From DATHBD01 sp035296325 (GTDB taxonomy: Bacteria > Actinomycetota > Actinomycetes > Mycobacteriales > Micromonosporaceae): a stretch of DNA of 64,000 bases. The notes under the pieces are model-generated. The model saw nothing but the letters and a program-made list of their open reading frames with translations. It was not told where the DNA came from and ran no database searches. The stretch is from assembly GCA_035296325.1 (NCBI GenBank), contig DATHBD010000060.1:193804-257803 (forward strand), in the 5' to 3' direction. Positions 9,449 through 16,427 of this stretch are shown here, piece by piece; within the stretch, counting starts at the first letter, position 1, and every line of letters starts with the position of its first letter. The position numbers and the translations under genes are program-made.

Positions 9449-9483
9449 TTCGATTGCCCCGCCGCTGGCCGGAGGAATAACCT
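9445..9483 (+). promoter_or_regulatory. predicted whiB7 promoter with AT-rich WhiB7 recognition element
   Basis: A candidate -35 TTGCCC (9454-9459) and -10 TAACCT (9478-9483) are separated by 18 bp. Immediately upstream is the AT-rich run TTAATTCGA (9445-9453), overlapping the uvrD2 stop codon, in otherwise GC-rich DNA. WhiB7 with sigma-A is known to need an AT-rich stretch just upstream of -35, bound by its AT-hook, and it activates its own promoter. Predicted transcription start is near 9490, giving a leader of about 515 nt. Confidence 0.55.
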
Positions 9484-9571
9484 GCGTACACGCCCGCGAG
9501 ACAGGTAGGAACGCTGCCGCCCTCGCGCCGGCCGACCCACCCGCGATGAGTGTTGACAGGAGGTGATTCCG

Positions 9572-9874
9572 GTGGAAAGCAACTACGCGCTGAAGGTTCG
9601 CCCGTCGGTAATCGCTGCTGGCTGCGCTCCGGTGTCCGGTGCTGCATTGCGCAGCGCTCCGGGCGCGCTCGCCGCCACCGCTCCCACCGCCCGCACGTCC
9701 AGCGTGGCGCGGTGGGTGGCAGCCGGCGAGCAGACCATCTCGGTGGCACATGTCTCCATCGAGCGGCAGCACGCCCAGATCTCCGGGATCAATGGGTTCG
9801 CTGCCATGGATCTGCCGACGACGAAGCGCGTCGGAGCCCCGCGCGGTGTTCCGCCTCGAGGAAGGCCGGTCTGA
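9572..9874 (+). CDS. upstream ORF in the whiB7 leader
   Basis: The frame starts at GTG 9572 behind a strong AGGAGG (9558-9563, spacing 8 nt) and runs 100 codons to TGA 9872-9874. An internal in-frame ATG at 9806 would give a 22-residue peptide rich in Arg, Pro and Gly. A six-codon ORF (ATG 9546 to TGA 9564-9566) crosses the Shine-Dalgarno sequence. The product is Ala/Ser/Thr-rich and resembles no family I know. Its value is probably positional: the stop codon lies between the two arms of the antiterminator described for 9848-9935, so ribosome progress could set the fold. Which start is used is unknown. Confidence 0.55.
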   Translation: MESNYALKVRPSVIAAGCAPVSGAALRSAPGALAATAPTARTSSVARWVAAGEQTISVAHVSIERQHAQISGINGFAAMDLPTTKRVGAPRGVPPRGRPV

Positions 9875-9935
9875 TAGACCGACCAACCGGCTCACCTCGA
9901 GGCCGCGGAACCCGTAACCGGGATCCGCGGCCTTT
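9848..9935 (+). promoter_or_regulatory. whiB7 transcription attenuator (mutually exclusive hairpins)
   Basis: Terminator: GGCCGCGGA (9901-9909) pairs with TCCGCGGCC (9924-9932), with an inner CCCG/CGGG extension (9911-9914/9919-9922) and TTT after the stem. Antiterminator: GTTCCGC CTCGAGG (9848-9861) pairs with CCTCGAG and GCGGAAC (9895-9901 and 9905-9911) with a 3-nt bulge, and so consumes the terminator 5' arm. The upstream ORF stop (9872-9874) lies in the antiterminator loop. A ribosome finishing the ORF would block the antiterminator and allow termination; a ribosome stalled earlier would free it. This matches the logic reported for whiB7/wblC leaders. Confidence 0.75.
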
Positions 9936-10005
9936 GTCATTTCCACCACAAGTTCCAACGACACGTTGTCCGAGATGAAAGAGCAGGAAGTGGGGTGACC
10001 GGGAA

Positions 10006-10386
10006 ATGAGCGTGGCAGTGGCGCAGCTCGACGAGGCCGTCGAGCAGGCGGATCTGCGGTCAGGCAGCACCGCGCGACGGGTGGTGTCCGAACTGCCGTG
10101 CCGGACCTTCGACCCGGATCTGTGGTTCGCGGAGGGCCCGGCCGAGCTGGAGCTGGCCAAGTCCCTCTGCGGGGAGTGCCCGGTCCGGGTGGAGTGCCTG
10201 GCCGGCGCAGTGGAGCGGGCTGAACCCTGGGGCGTCTGGGGCGGCGAGATCTTCGACCGGGGTGCGGTGGTGCCGCGCAAGCGGCCCCGTGGCCGGCCCC
10301 GTAAGGAGGACGTCGCACGTGACGCGGTGATGCGCGTCGAGGTGGCCCACCGCACTGCGGCTCTCGTCGCCGGTTCGGTGGCCTGA
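10006..10386 (+). CDS. whiB7: WhiB7-type transcriptional regulator of intrinsic antibiotic resistance
   Basis: A 126-residue WhiB protein. Four cysteines that bind [4Fe-4S] are at about 32, 55, 58 and 64 (PC, SLCGEC, EC), followed by the GVWGG turn (76-80) and an AT-hook RGRP (95-98) flanked by basic residues. The AT-hook distinguishes WhiB7 from other Wbl proteins. It partners sigma-A region 4 and switches on ribosome-protection, efflux and modification genes under translation stress. A long leader with an upstream ORF and an attenuator precedes it, and it follows uvrD2 as I recall for mycobacteria. Confidence 0.95.
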   Translation: MSVAVAQLDEAVEQADLRSGSTARRVVSELPCRTFDPDLWFAEGPAELELAKSLCGECPVRVECLAGAVERAEPWGVWGGEIFDRGAVVPRKRPRGRPRKEDVARDAVMRVEVAHRTAALVAGSVA

Positions 10387-10480
10387 CATGAGCACGATCC
10401 GTACGCCCGCCCGCCGACTGCGCGCCGCGCAGGCGACCCGGCAAGCGGGAACACCAACTCACCGATCGAGGAGCACGACA

Positions 10481-10639
10481 ATGACACTCGCGACTGAACT
10501 CCATAGGCTCAACGAAGCACTATCTCGAGCCCGAATGCGTAGGCCTCAGGATGTTTCCTCTGAGGCTTACCGATCCGCCCGACAGATCAGCCTGCGTGCC
10601 CGGCGCGCCCAGAACTCCTGGCTCAGCCAGGGGCGGTGA
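10481..10639 (+). CDS. small basic protein, function unknown
   Basis: A 52-residue protein starting at ATG 10481 behind GAGGAG (10468-10473, spacing 7 nt). The frame is open upstream to 10388, but that part is Arg/Thr-rich low complexity and lacks a ribosome binding site. The product is helical and Arg-rich (for example SARQISLRARRAQNSW) with no cysteine or membrane segment. It lies about 95 bp after whiB7 on the same strand and may be cotranscribed with it. I do not recognise the family. Confidence 0.6.
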   Translation: MTLATELHRLNEALSRARMRRPQDVSSEAYRSARQISLRARRAQNSWLSQGR

Positions 10640-10764
10640 CGCACCCCAGCCACCCTGCCGATCGCCGCGTCGCCCGTCCCGCATTCGCGGGGCGGGCGTC
10701 GCCCGTTCCTGCCGGACGCGTGTTTCCGCCGCAGAGCAGTGCTCTGACCGCGGACGTCGAGGGC

Positions 10765-12075
10765 CTACCCGGCGAAGCTGGGAAGCCAACGCTGCACGAT
10801 CGACCGGTACGGCGCGCGCGCCTCGAGCTGGCACAGCACGCCGATCGAGCCCAGCGTGACCCGGTGGACCAGCAGGTACGACGGTGGCAGGTTCAGTTGC
10901 CGGTTCAGCTGGTACGCCGGGCCCTTCGGGTTGGCCAGCCGGGTCGCCTCCGCGCGCAGCCACGCCCGGGTGAAACGGAACTCGTCGCTGGCGACGGGCT
11001 CCAGGAGCGGCCGCACGAAGTCGAGCACCGCCACCTCGTCGACCTCGGTGTCCGGCTGAACGAAGCCCTCCTCGCGCAGGCCGGCCAGCACCGCGTCGGC
11101 GTCGCCGGACAGCGCCAGCCTGGTGAGCCGACCGATCGGCTCGGGCAGTCCTCCGGGGAGCCGGGCCACCGCCCCGAAGTCGATCACGCCGAGCCGCCCG
11201 TCCGGCAGGATGCGGAAGTTCCCCGGATGCGGGTCGGCGTGCAGCAGGCCGATCGTCGTCGGCGCGGAGAAGTGCAGCGTGGCGAGGCGGAGGCCGGCCG
11301 CGTCGCGCTCCGCCTCGGTGCCGGAGGCGATCACGGTGGCCAGCGGGGTGCCGTCGAGCCACTCGGTGATCAGCACACGCGGCGCAGACGCGATCACGGC
11401 GGGCACGTAGATGTCCGGGTCGTCGGCGTACGCCTCGGCGAAGGTCTGCTGGGCGGAAGCTTCCAGCTCGTAGTCGAGCTCCTCGGTGATCCGCTCCCGC
11501 AGCTCGCTGATCAGCGGTTTCACGTCCAGCCCCGGCTGCACCACGCGGAACAGCGAAGCGAGCCGGCTGAGCTGGTTGAGGTCGGACAGCAGCGCCTTCC
11601 CGACCCCCGGGTACTGGATCTTGACGGCGACGTCGCGGCCGTCCGCCCAGCGGGCCCGGTGCACCTGCCCGATGCTGGCGGCGGCCACCGGGACGTCGGT
11701 GAAGTCGGCGAAGCGCTCGCGCCAGTCCTCGCCCAGCTCCCTGGCGAGCACCTGATGCACGCTCGCGGCGGGCAGTGGCGGTGCCGACTCCTGCAGCTTC
11801 GTCAATGCCGCCCGGTAGGGCCCGGCAAGATCCTCGGGCAGTGCCGCCTCGAACACCGACAGTGCCTGCCCGAACTTCATCGCACCGCCCTTGAGCTGCC
11901 CCAGCACGCTGAACAGGTGCTCGGCGGTGCGCCGCTGCAGATCGGCAGAGACCACATCGGCGGCTGCCCCGGTGACGCGCTTGCCGAGGCCGAGCGCCGC
12001 CCGCCCGGCGAAACCGAGGGGGAGAGAGGCCAGCTTGGCGGTGCGCGATGCGGCGCGCCGGGGGATGTCGGTCAC
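10765..12075 (-). CDS. ABC1/AarF (UbiB-like) atypical kinase family protein
   Basis: A 436-residue protein of the ABC1/ADCK group. Visible are the signature KFGQALSVFEAALPED (KxGQ), an ATP-binding segment VAVKIQYPGV, the EELDYELEA segment, HADPHPGNF (catalytic loop) and VIDFGAVARLP (DFG). As I recall, mycobacteria have an ABC1 kinase at the same place beside whiB7. UbiB relatives act in isoprenoid-lipid metabolism at membranes; the function here is not established. Start GTG overlaps the stop of the upstream ThiF-like gene by 4 bases, so the two form an operon read away from whiB7's side. Confidence 0.9.
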   Translation of the reverse strand: MTDIPRRAASRTAKLASLPLGFAGRAALGLGKRVTGAAADVVSADLQRRTAEHLFSVLGQLKGGAMKFGQALSVFEAALPEDLAGPYRAALTKLQESAPPLPAASVHQVLARELGEDWRERFADFTDVPVAAASIGQVHRARWADGRDVAVKIQYPGVGKALLSDLNQLSRLASLFRVVQPGLDVKPLISELRERITEELDYELEASAQQTFAEAYADDPDIYVPAVIASAPRVLITEWLDGTPLATVIASGTEAERDAAGLRLATLHFSAPTTIGLLHADPHPGNFRILPDGRLGVIDFGAVARLPGGLPEPIGRLTRLALSGDADAVLAGLREEGFVQPDTEVDEVAVLDFVRPLLEPVASDEFRFTRAWLRAEATRLANPKGPAYQLNRQLNLPPSYLLVHRVTLGSIGVLCQLEARAPYRSIVQRWLPSFAG

Positions 12076-13160
12076 CTGTCATTTGTACCCGCTTCCAAGG
12101 TCCGCCGACGGCGACCGCAGTCACACCCGGGATGGGATGGCCAGGTGCGGCGGCGTAGCTCGCCGGGCCGGACCACCTCGACGGTGGCCCCGCGGGTGCG
12201 GGGGACACGCCCGTCGACGTGGCTCAACACCTCCTCGGCGGCGTACGCGGCAGCCGTCAGCGCGGTCGTCACCGCGCAGGCCTGTGCCTCCTCGGGTGCC
12301 GTCGCGAGCTGGGTTGCGAGCACCGGCCAGTCCGGATCCCGGTCGGTGCGGTGCAGGTCGAGACACTTGCCGCAGGGTGAGTCGGACGGCCGGACCAGCG
12401 GCCCGATCACCACGACACCGTCGCGGACCACGACGGTGAGGCGGGGCACCCGGCTGGTGCGGTAGCCGCGGGCGGCGAGCGCGGTGGGGATCCGCGCGCC
12501 CACCCGCACCAGGAACGTCGCCGCGTCCGCGCGCAGCCGGGACAGGGCCACGCCGGGCGCTGCGCGGCTGACGGCCTCAACGGTCGCGATGGAGCGGGCT
12601 CGCGAGGTGTCGGCGTGCAGCAGCCCGCCGAGCACGGCATCGCGAGCGCTCACCGTGCCGTCCACCGCCGGATCCACGTGGCCGACGCCGGCCTGCGCCA
12701 GGGCCGAGGCGATCAACGCGACGAGCGCACCCTCGCCCGCCACCAGGATCCGGGCGGCGGAGCGGCGCCGGAGGATGTCGGCCGGCGTGCGGTCCGACGG
12801 TCGGGCTCGAGGCTCCGCACCGCGAACGCGGCGGATGGCCAGCGCGCCGACCTCACCGGTCAGACGGCGGCGGGTCGCCTCAGGAAGACCGACCGGGTAC
12901 AGCGTATGGGCGCCGACCACGACACCGGCCTGGCTGAGCGTGTCCAGCAGGCACCGCGTCGTCTCCGCGTCGACACCGAGGGCGGCCGCTTCCACGCCGA
13001 TCGCGTGCTCGGTGCGGGTGCCGTCGAGCAGGTCGAGCAGCCGGGCCGTAGTGGGCTCGTCGAACTCGAGGACCACCGCCGTGGCCGGGTCCGTCCCCAG
13101 TTGCACCGTGCGGGTGTCGCGCCACAGGCGGCGCAGGTTTGGCAGGAGCAGAGGTCGCAT
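12072..13160 (-). CDS. ThiF/E1-like protein related to TOMM cyclodehydratase partner domains
   Basis: A 362-residue protein. The middle has an E1-like Rossmann segment (ARILVAGEGALVALIASALAQAGVG). The C-terminal half has PCGKCLDLHR and GCDCGRRR, two cysteine pairs that would bind structural zinc as in ThiF and in the E1-like half of thiazole/oxazole cyclodehydratases. No YcaO gene or precursor peptide is nearby. It is coupled by a 4-base overlap to the ABC1 kinase, an arrangement I also recall next to mycobacterial whiB7, so it is likely a conserved housekeeping pair rather than part of a RiPP cluster. The substrate is unknown. Confidence 0.75.
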   Translation of the reverse strand: MRPLLLPNLRRLWRDTRTVQLGTDPATAVVLEFDEPTTARLLDLLDGTRTEHAIGVEAAALGVDAETTRCLLDTLSQAGVVVGAHTLYPVGLPEATRRRLTGEVGALAIRRVRGAEPRARPSDRTPADILRRRSAARILVAGEGALVALIASALAQAGVGHVDPAVDGTVSARDAVLGGLLHADTSRARSIATVEAVSRAAPGVALSRLRADAATFLVRVGARIPTALAARGYRTSRVPRLTVVVRDGVVVIGPLVRPSDSPCGKCLDLHRTDRDPDWPVLATQLATAPEEAQACAVTTALTAAAYAAEEVLSHVDGRVPRTRGATVEVVRPGELRRRTWPSHPGCDCGRRRRTLEAGTNDR

Positions 13161-13416
13161 GGTTCGTCAGCGTGGCAGGCGACGGGCCCTCCGGGCGTCG
13201 TCGTACACAGCCTGGCGCCGGTTGCCGGGAGTTATCCCCAGGTTGCCCGGCGCGCTTGTGGACAGCGCGCCAAGGCCGGGTCGGCGGGCGTACCAAGGCC
13301 ATCACAACGTCCATCGCGCCGCTCGGCGTGTGCCGGCGAAGCCAGCCGTTGTGATGGCCCTGGCCCGTCATGCGGGTATCCCGCTACGTCAGTGCCGATC
13401 GAGAACCGCATCGCGG
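13161..13416. other. intergenic region with DnaA-box-like words and an inverted repeat
   Basis: No coding potential was seen. The stretch holds TTATCCCCA (13232-13240) and TGTGGACAG (13257-13265), each one or two mismatches from the actinobacterial DnaA box TTGTCCACA or its complement. It also holds the inverted repeat at 13297-13359. The promoter of the ThiF-like gene must lie here, but no clear -10/-35 pair was found. Confidence 0.4.
13297..13359. repeat. 13-bp perfect inverted repeat
   Basis: GGCCATCACAACG (13297-13309) and CGTTGTGATGGCC (13347-13359) are exact complements around a 37-bp spacer. There is no T-tract and the loop is long, so it looks more like a REP/MITE-type palindrome or a paired protein site than a terminator. 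It lies downstream of the 13417-13587 gene on the minus strand. Confidence 0.6.
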
Positions 13417-13587
13417 TCACCGATCGTCGGAGACCTTGGCCTTGCCGAGGATGCGGTTCACCGTGGTCCCGCAGACCGGGCAGGGGCCCTTGGCCATGTT
13501 CATGCCGGTCTTGGAGACCTCCTCTGTGCCTTGGTAGTCGCGCTTCTCCTTGCACTTCACGCAGTAGCCGTTGTAGGTATCGGCCAC
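13417..13587 (-). CDS. DUF5679-like small double zinc-ribbon protein
   Basis: A 56-residue protein starting at GTG behind GAGGAGGACACC. It has two CxxC pairs (YCVKCKEKR at the N-terminus and CPVCGTTVNR near residues 36-39), a full zinc-ribbon ligand set, and a basic C-terminus (ILGKAKVSDDR). Small proteins of this form are conserved in actinobacteria and I place it in the DUF5679 group. The function is unknown; nucleic-acid or ribosome association is only a guess from size and charge. Confidence 0.85.
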   Translation of the reverse strand: MADTYNGYCVKCKEKRDYQGTEEVSKTGMNMAKGPCPVCGTTVNRILGKAKVSDDR

Positions 13588-13913
13588 GGTGTCCTCCTCA
13601 GTCTTCTTCGCAGCAAGTCGTCCCCGAGTGTGCCCTGCCGGACACTCAAGAAAAGTCCGGTTAGTCGGGACACGCCGAGGACAATCCTGGGTGAGTGTCG
13701 TCCACAGCCTGTGGACAACGCTGGACGGATAGTACTGCGCGGCACCGGCGCACCGCGGATGACCAGCAAGTACGGCGTTGCGCGGCAGGAATCTTTCCGG
13801 CAGGAGCCCCCTAATCGGGTGGTATCCGGCGGACCTCCCACGATTGGCTCTTGCGAGAGATGGGCATGCGCCCGTTAGCGTGCCTGCGTGAGCGGTACCC
13901 GCAAAGGCCCGGC
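13588..13913. other. intergenic region with paired DnaA-box-like sites
   Basis: A divergent promoter region of about 330 bp between the small zinc-ribbon gene and the metallopeptidase. TCGTCCACA (13698-13706) and TGTGGACAA (13710-13718) form an inverted pair; the second is an exact complement of the high-GC DnaA box TTGTCCACA. Together with the two words near 13.24 kb they make a loose cluster of four. No gene is seen. Confidence 0.4.
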
Positions 13914-14438
13914 GTGACACGGAAGCCGGTCATCGAAGTGCGACGCAGCCAGCGCCGCCGGCGGACCGTGTCCGCGTACCGGGACGGGGAGCGCGTTGTC
14001 GTCCTGATTCCCGCCCAGTTTTCCCGCGCCGAGGAGCGCGAGTGGGTCGACCGGATGCTGGAGCGGCTCAGCCAACGCGAGCGCAAGGTGCAGCGGACCG
14101 ATACCGATCTTGCCGAACGCGCCGCCCACCTGGCCGGCCGCTACCTGCCCGACCATCCCAGCGCCACCCGGCCGGCCAGCGTGCGGTGGGTACGGAACCA
14201 GAACGGCCGGTGGGGCTCCTGCACGCCGGCCGACCGCACCATCCGGATCTCGCACCGGGTGCAGGAGATGCCCGACTGGGTGATCGACTACGTCCTGCTG
14301 CACGAGCTTGCGCACCTCGTGGTGCCGAGCCACGGCATGGACTTCTGGGCACTGGTGGCCCGCTACCCGAAGGCCGAGCGCGCGCGGGGCTATCTTGAGG
14401 GGGTGTCTGCCGCCGCGGGATTGGGAATCACTGAGTGA
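13914..14438 (+). CDS. YgjP-like (DUF45, M48-type) zinc metallopeptidase
   Basis: About 174 residues from GTG 13914. The HExxH zinc motif appears as LLHELAHLVVPSHG with the third His in the PSHG segment, as in YgjP/DUF45 proteins. RNQNGRWGSCT upstream is also family-typical. The frame is open to ATG 13851, but that extension (REMGMRPLACLRERYPQ) does not look conserved and GTG 13914 has a weak AAGG in front, so I prefer the shorter form. It overlaps the next gene by 4 bases (GTGA). The substrate is unknown. Confidence 0.85.
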   Translation: MTRKPVIEVRRSQRRRRTVSAYRDGERVVVLIPAQFSRAEEREWVDRMLERLSQRERKVQRTDTDLAERAAHLAGRYLPDHPSATRPASVRWVRNQNGRWGSCTPADRTIRISHRVQEMPDWVIDYVLLHELAHLVVPSHGMDFWALVARYPKAERARGYLEGVSAAAGLGITE

Positions 14439-15034
14439 GCTCCACCACTGCAGTCGTGGCCCTGCTCGGCGCCACCCCCTGGAGCCCGCCGGGCATCGAG
14501 CCGTCCGCATGGCGGGCTGCCCTCGCTGAGGACGTGGTCGACCTGATCTCGGCGCTGTCCCAGGTCCAGCCGGGCCTTGCGGGGGAAGCCGGGGACCGGG
14601 CGTTGATGTCGCAGATCGGCTGGCCCACCACATCGGTGTACGAGGTGCCGCGGGCCACCGTGCGTGCCGCGCTGGAGGCGGCGGCCGCCGACGGCCACGC
14701 GCGCGCCGCGGTGCTCTGCGCCGACGCCCCCGACCTGCCGGGCATGCTCGTCGGCAAGCTGCTGCAACCCCTCACCACCCGCCAGGTCGCCGTCGCGCCG
14801 GCATTCGGCGGCGGGCTGCTGGGCGTGGCCAGCCGGCTGCCGGTGCCGGACTGGCTGCCCGACATCGACCTGGCCGATGAGGAAGGGCTGGACAAGGTGC
14901 GCGGCGCGGCTCCCCGCCGGGCCCTGGTCGCGGCCGCCCCGGCGTGGTACCGGCTGCGTGGGCCGGCCGACCTGGCGAGGCTGGACCCGCGCCTGGAGGG
15001 ATGGCACGCGACCCGGGCGTTGCTGGGCGGCTGA
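14435..15034 (+). CDS. GT-A fold nucleotidyltransferase-like protein (DUF2064/CofC-like)
   Basis: A 199-residue protein beginning at GTG inside the stop of the metallopeptidase gene. The order of segments, a hydrophobic beta strand at the N-terminus, SQIGWPTTSVYEVP, then AVLCADAPDLPGMLVGKLLQPL and a C-terminal region with VAAAPAWYRLRGPADLARL, resembles the DUF2064/CofC group (for example the CADAPDLP metal-binding Asp segment). No partner of F420 synthesis is nearby, so the substrate is not assigned. It is convergent with the DUF2342 gene with only 4 bp between stops. Confidence 0.6.
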   Translation: MSSTTAVVALLGATPWSPPGIEPSAWRAALAEDVVDLISALSQVQPGLAGEAGDRALMSQIGWPTTSVYEVPRATVRAALEAAAADGHARAAVLCADAPDLPGMLVGKLLQPLTTRQVAVAPAFGGGLLGVASRLPVPDWLPDIDLADEEGLDKVRGAAPRRALVAAAPAWYRLRGPADLARLDPRLEGWHATRALLGG

Positions 15035-15038
15035 GCCG

Positions 15039-16370
15039 CTACTCCGTCAGGTCGCCGATGTCGCCGAAGTCCGTCACCGTCCGGGCGTACGTCTGAGGGT
15101 CGGTGAAGGCCTCCTCCTCCGGCAGCAGATCCGGGTGCCCCCAGATCGCGTCGCGGCCGGCGACCCCCCGGTGCTCGGTGAGGGCGGCCCACAGGGCGGT
15201 CGCCTCACGCAGTCGCCGGGGTCGCAGCTCCAACCCCACCAGGGCGGCGAACGTCTGCTCCGCCGGGCCGCCGGCGGCCCGGCGCCGCCGGAACGCCTCA
15301 CCCAGCCGGGCCACCTCCGGCAACCGGTCGGCAGCGGCGCTGTCCACCACGTGGCAGACCCAGCCCTCGACCAGTGCCAGCGCCGTTTCCAGCCGGGTCA
15401 GGGCGGCTCGCTGTGCTGGCGTGTCCTCCGGGGTGAAGATGCCCTCGAGGGAGATCTCCTGCGGATCGCCCATCGACGACGGGTCCATCCGACCCATCGC
15501 CTCTTCGACGGCCTCCCGGTCGACGTGGATCCCGGCCGCGTACGTCTCGACGGCGGTGAAGACGTGGTTGCGCAGCCACGGCACGTGCCCGAAGAGCCGC
15601 TGGTGCGCCGCCTCCCGCAACGCCACGTACAGGCGCACCTGGTCGTCGGGGATCTCCAGCCCTTCGCCGTACGCCCGGATGTTGGCCGGCAGCAGGGCGG
15701 CCGTGCCGCCCGGTCCCAGCGGAAGACCGATGTCGCCGGCGGAGAGCACCTCGGCGGCGAGCGAGCCGAGGGCCGAGCCGAGTTGGCCGCCGAAGAGCGC
15801 CCCGCCCAGTGAGCTGACCATGGAGGTCAGCGGCCCTAGCTGGGAGCGGGTCTCCTCGGGCACCAGCTCGGTCATGGCAGCGACCATGCGCGCAGCGACC
15901 GGATCGCACAGCTTGCGCCAGACGTCCAGCGTGCTGCCCAGCCACTGGCTCCGGGTCCACGCCACGGTCGAGGAGATCCCGGACGGCAGCGCCGACTGGT
16001 CCTCGAGCCACAGGTCGGCCAGGCGCAGCGCCTCGGCAACCGACGCGTGGTCCAGCGGCGTGAGTGCGGGGTCGCCGACCGGTCGCGTCGCCTCGCCGGC
16101 ACCGGTCGGGCCGGCGCCGGCGGGACCGGTCGCGCCCATGCCGGGGAGCGTGAAGCCCAGCGGAAGTGAGGTCAGACCGGCACCGCCCGGCCCGCCGGTC
16201 AGGTGCGCCTGGGCCACCTGCCGGGCCAGGTCCCAGTTGACCGGCCCGCCGCCGGGCACGGTGAACATCTGCTGCAGCTGGCTCAGGAACTGCTGCATCT
16301 GCCGGGGATCGTTGGGGTCCGGCAGGTCGCCACCGGGTGGGCCGAAGCCGAACGGGATGTCTGCGGGCAC
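15039..16370 (-). CDS. DUF2342 zincin-like metalloprotease family protein
   Basis: A 443-residue protein starting at GTG 16370. The first 125 residues are Gly/Pro-rich (FGFGPPGGDLPDPNDPRQMQ). The conserved core includes ALREAAHQRLFGHVPWLRNH and AVETYAAGIHVDREAVEEAM, which I recognise from the actinobacterial zincin_2/DUF2342 family. EAAHxRLF replaces a classical HExxH, so catalysis is assumed from the family rather than seen. As I recall, mycobacteria have the homologue in the same order before the PDZ-Lon protease. It is divergent from that gene with a gap of about 57 bp. Confidence 0.85.
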   Translation of the reverse strand: MPADIPFGFGPPGGDLPDPNDPRQMQQFLSQLQQMFTVPGGGPVNWDLARQVAQAHLTGGPGGAGLTSLPLGFTLPGMGATGPAGAGPTGAGEATRPVGDPALTPLDHASVAEALRLADLWLEDQSALPSGISSTVAWTRSQWLGSTLDVWRKLCDPVAARMVAAMTELVPEETRSQLGPLTSMVSSLGGALFGGQLGSALGSLAAEVLSAGDIGLPLGPGGTAALLPANIRAYGEGLEIPDDQVRLYVALREAAHQRLFGHVPWLRNHVFTAVETYAAGIHVDREAVEEAMGRMDPSSMGDPQEISLEGIFTPEDTPAQRAALTRLETALALVEGWVCHVVDSAAADRLPEVARLGEAFRRRRAAGGPAEQTFAALVGLELRPRRLREATALWAALTEHRGVAGRDAIWGHPDLLPEEEAFTDPQTYARTVTDFGDIGDLTE

Positions 16371-16427
16371 GCGTCAACCGTACTCGCCCGGGCAAAGCCG
16401 TCAGCGTCCGCGCGTTAGGCTCGCCGC

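Noticed and set aside
6911..10504. Long minus-strand frame from before mrx1 across uvrD2 and whiB7
   Set aside because: Only its last 83 codons are a gene (mycoredoxin). The rest is antisense to uvrD2 and whiB7, which have strong motifs.
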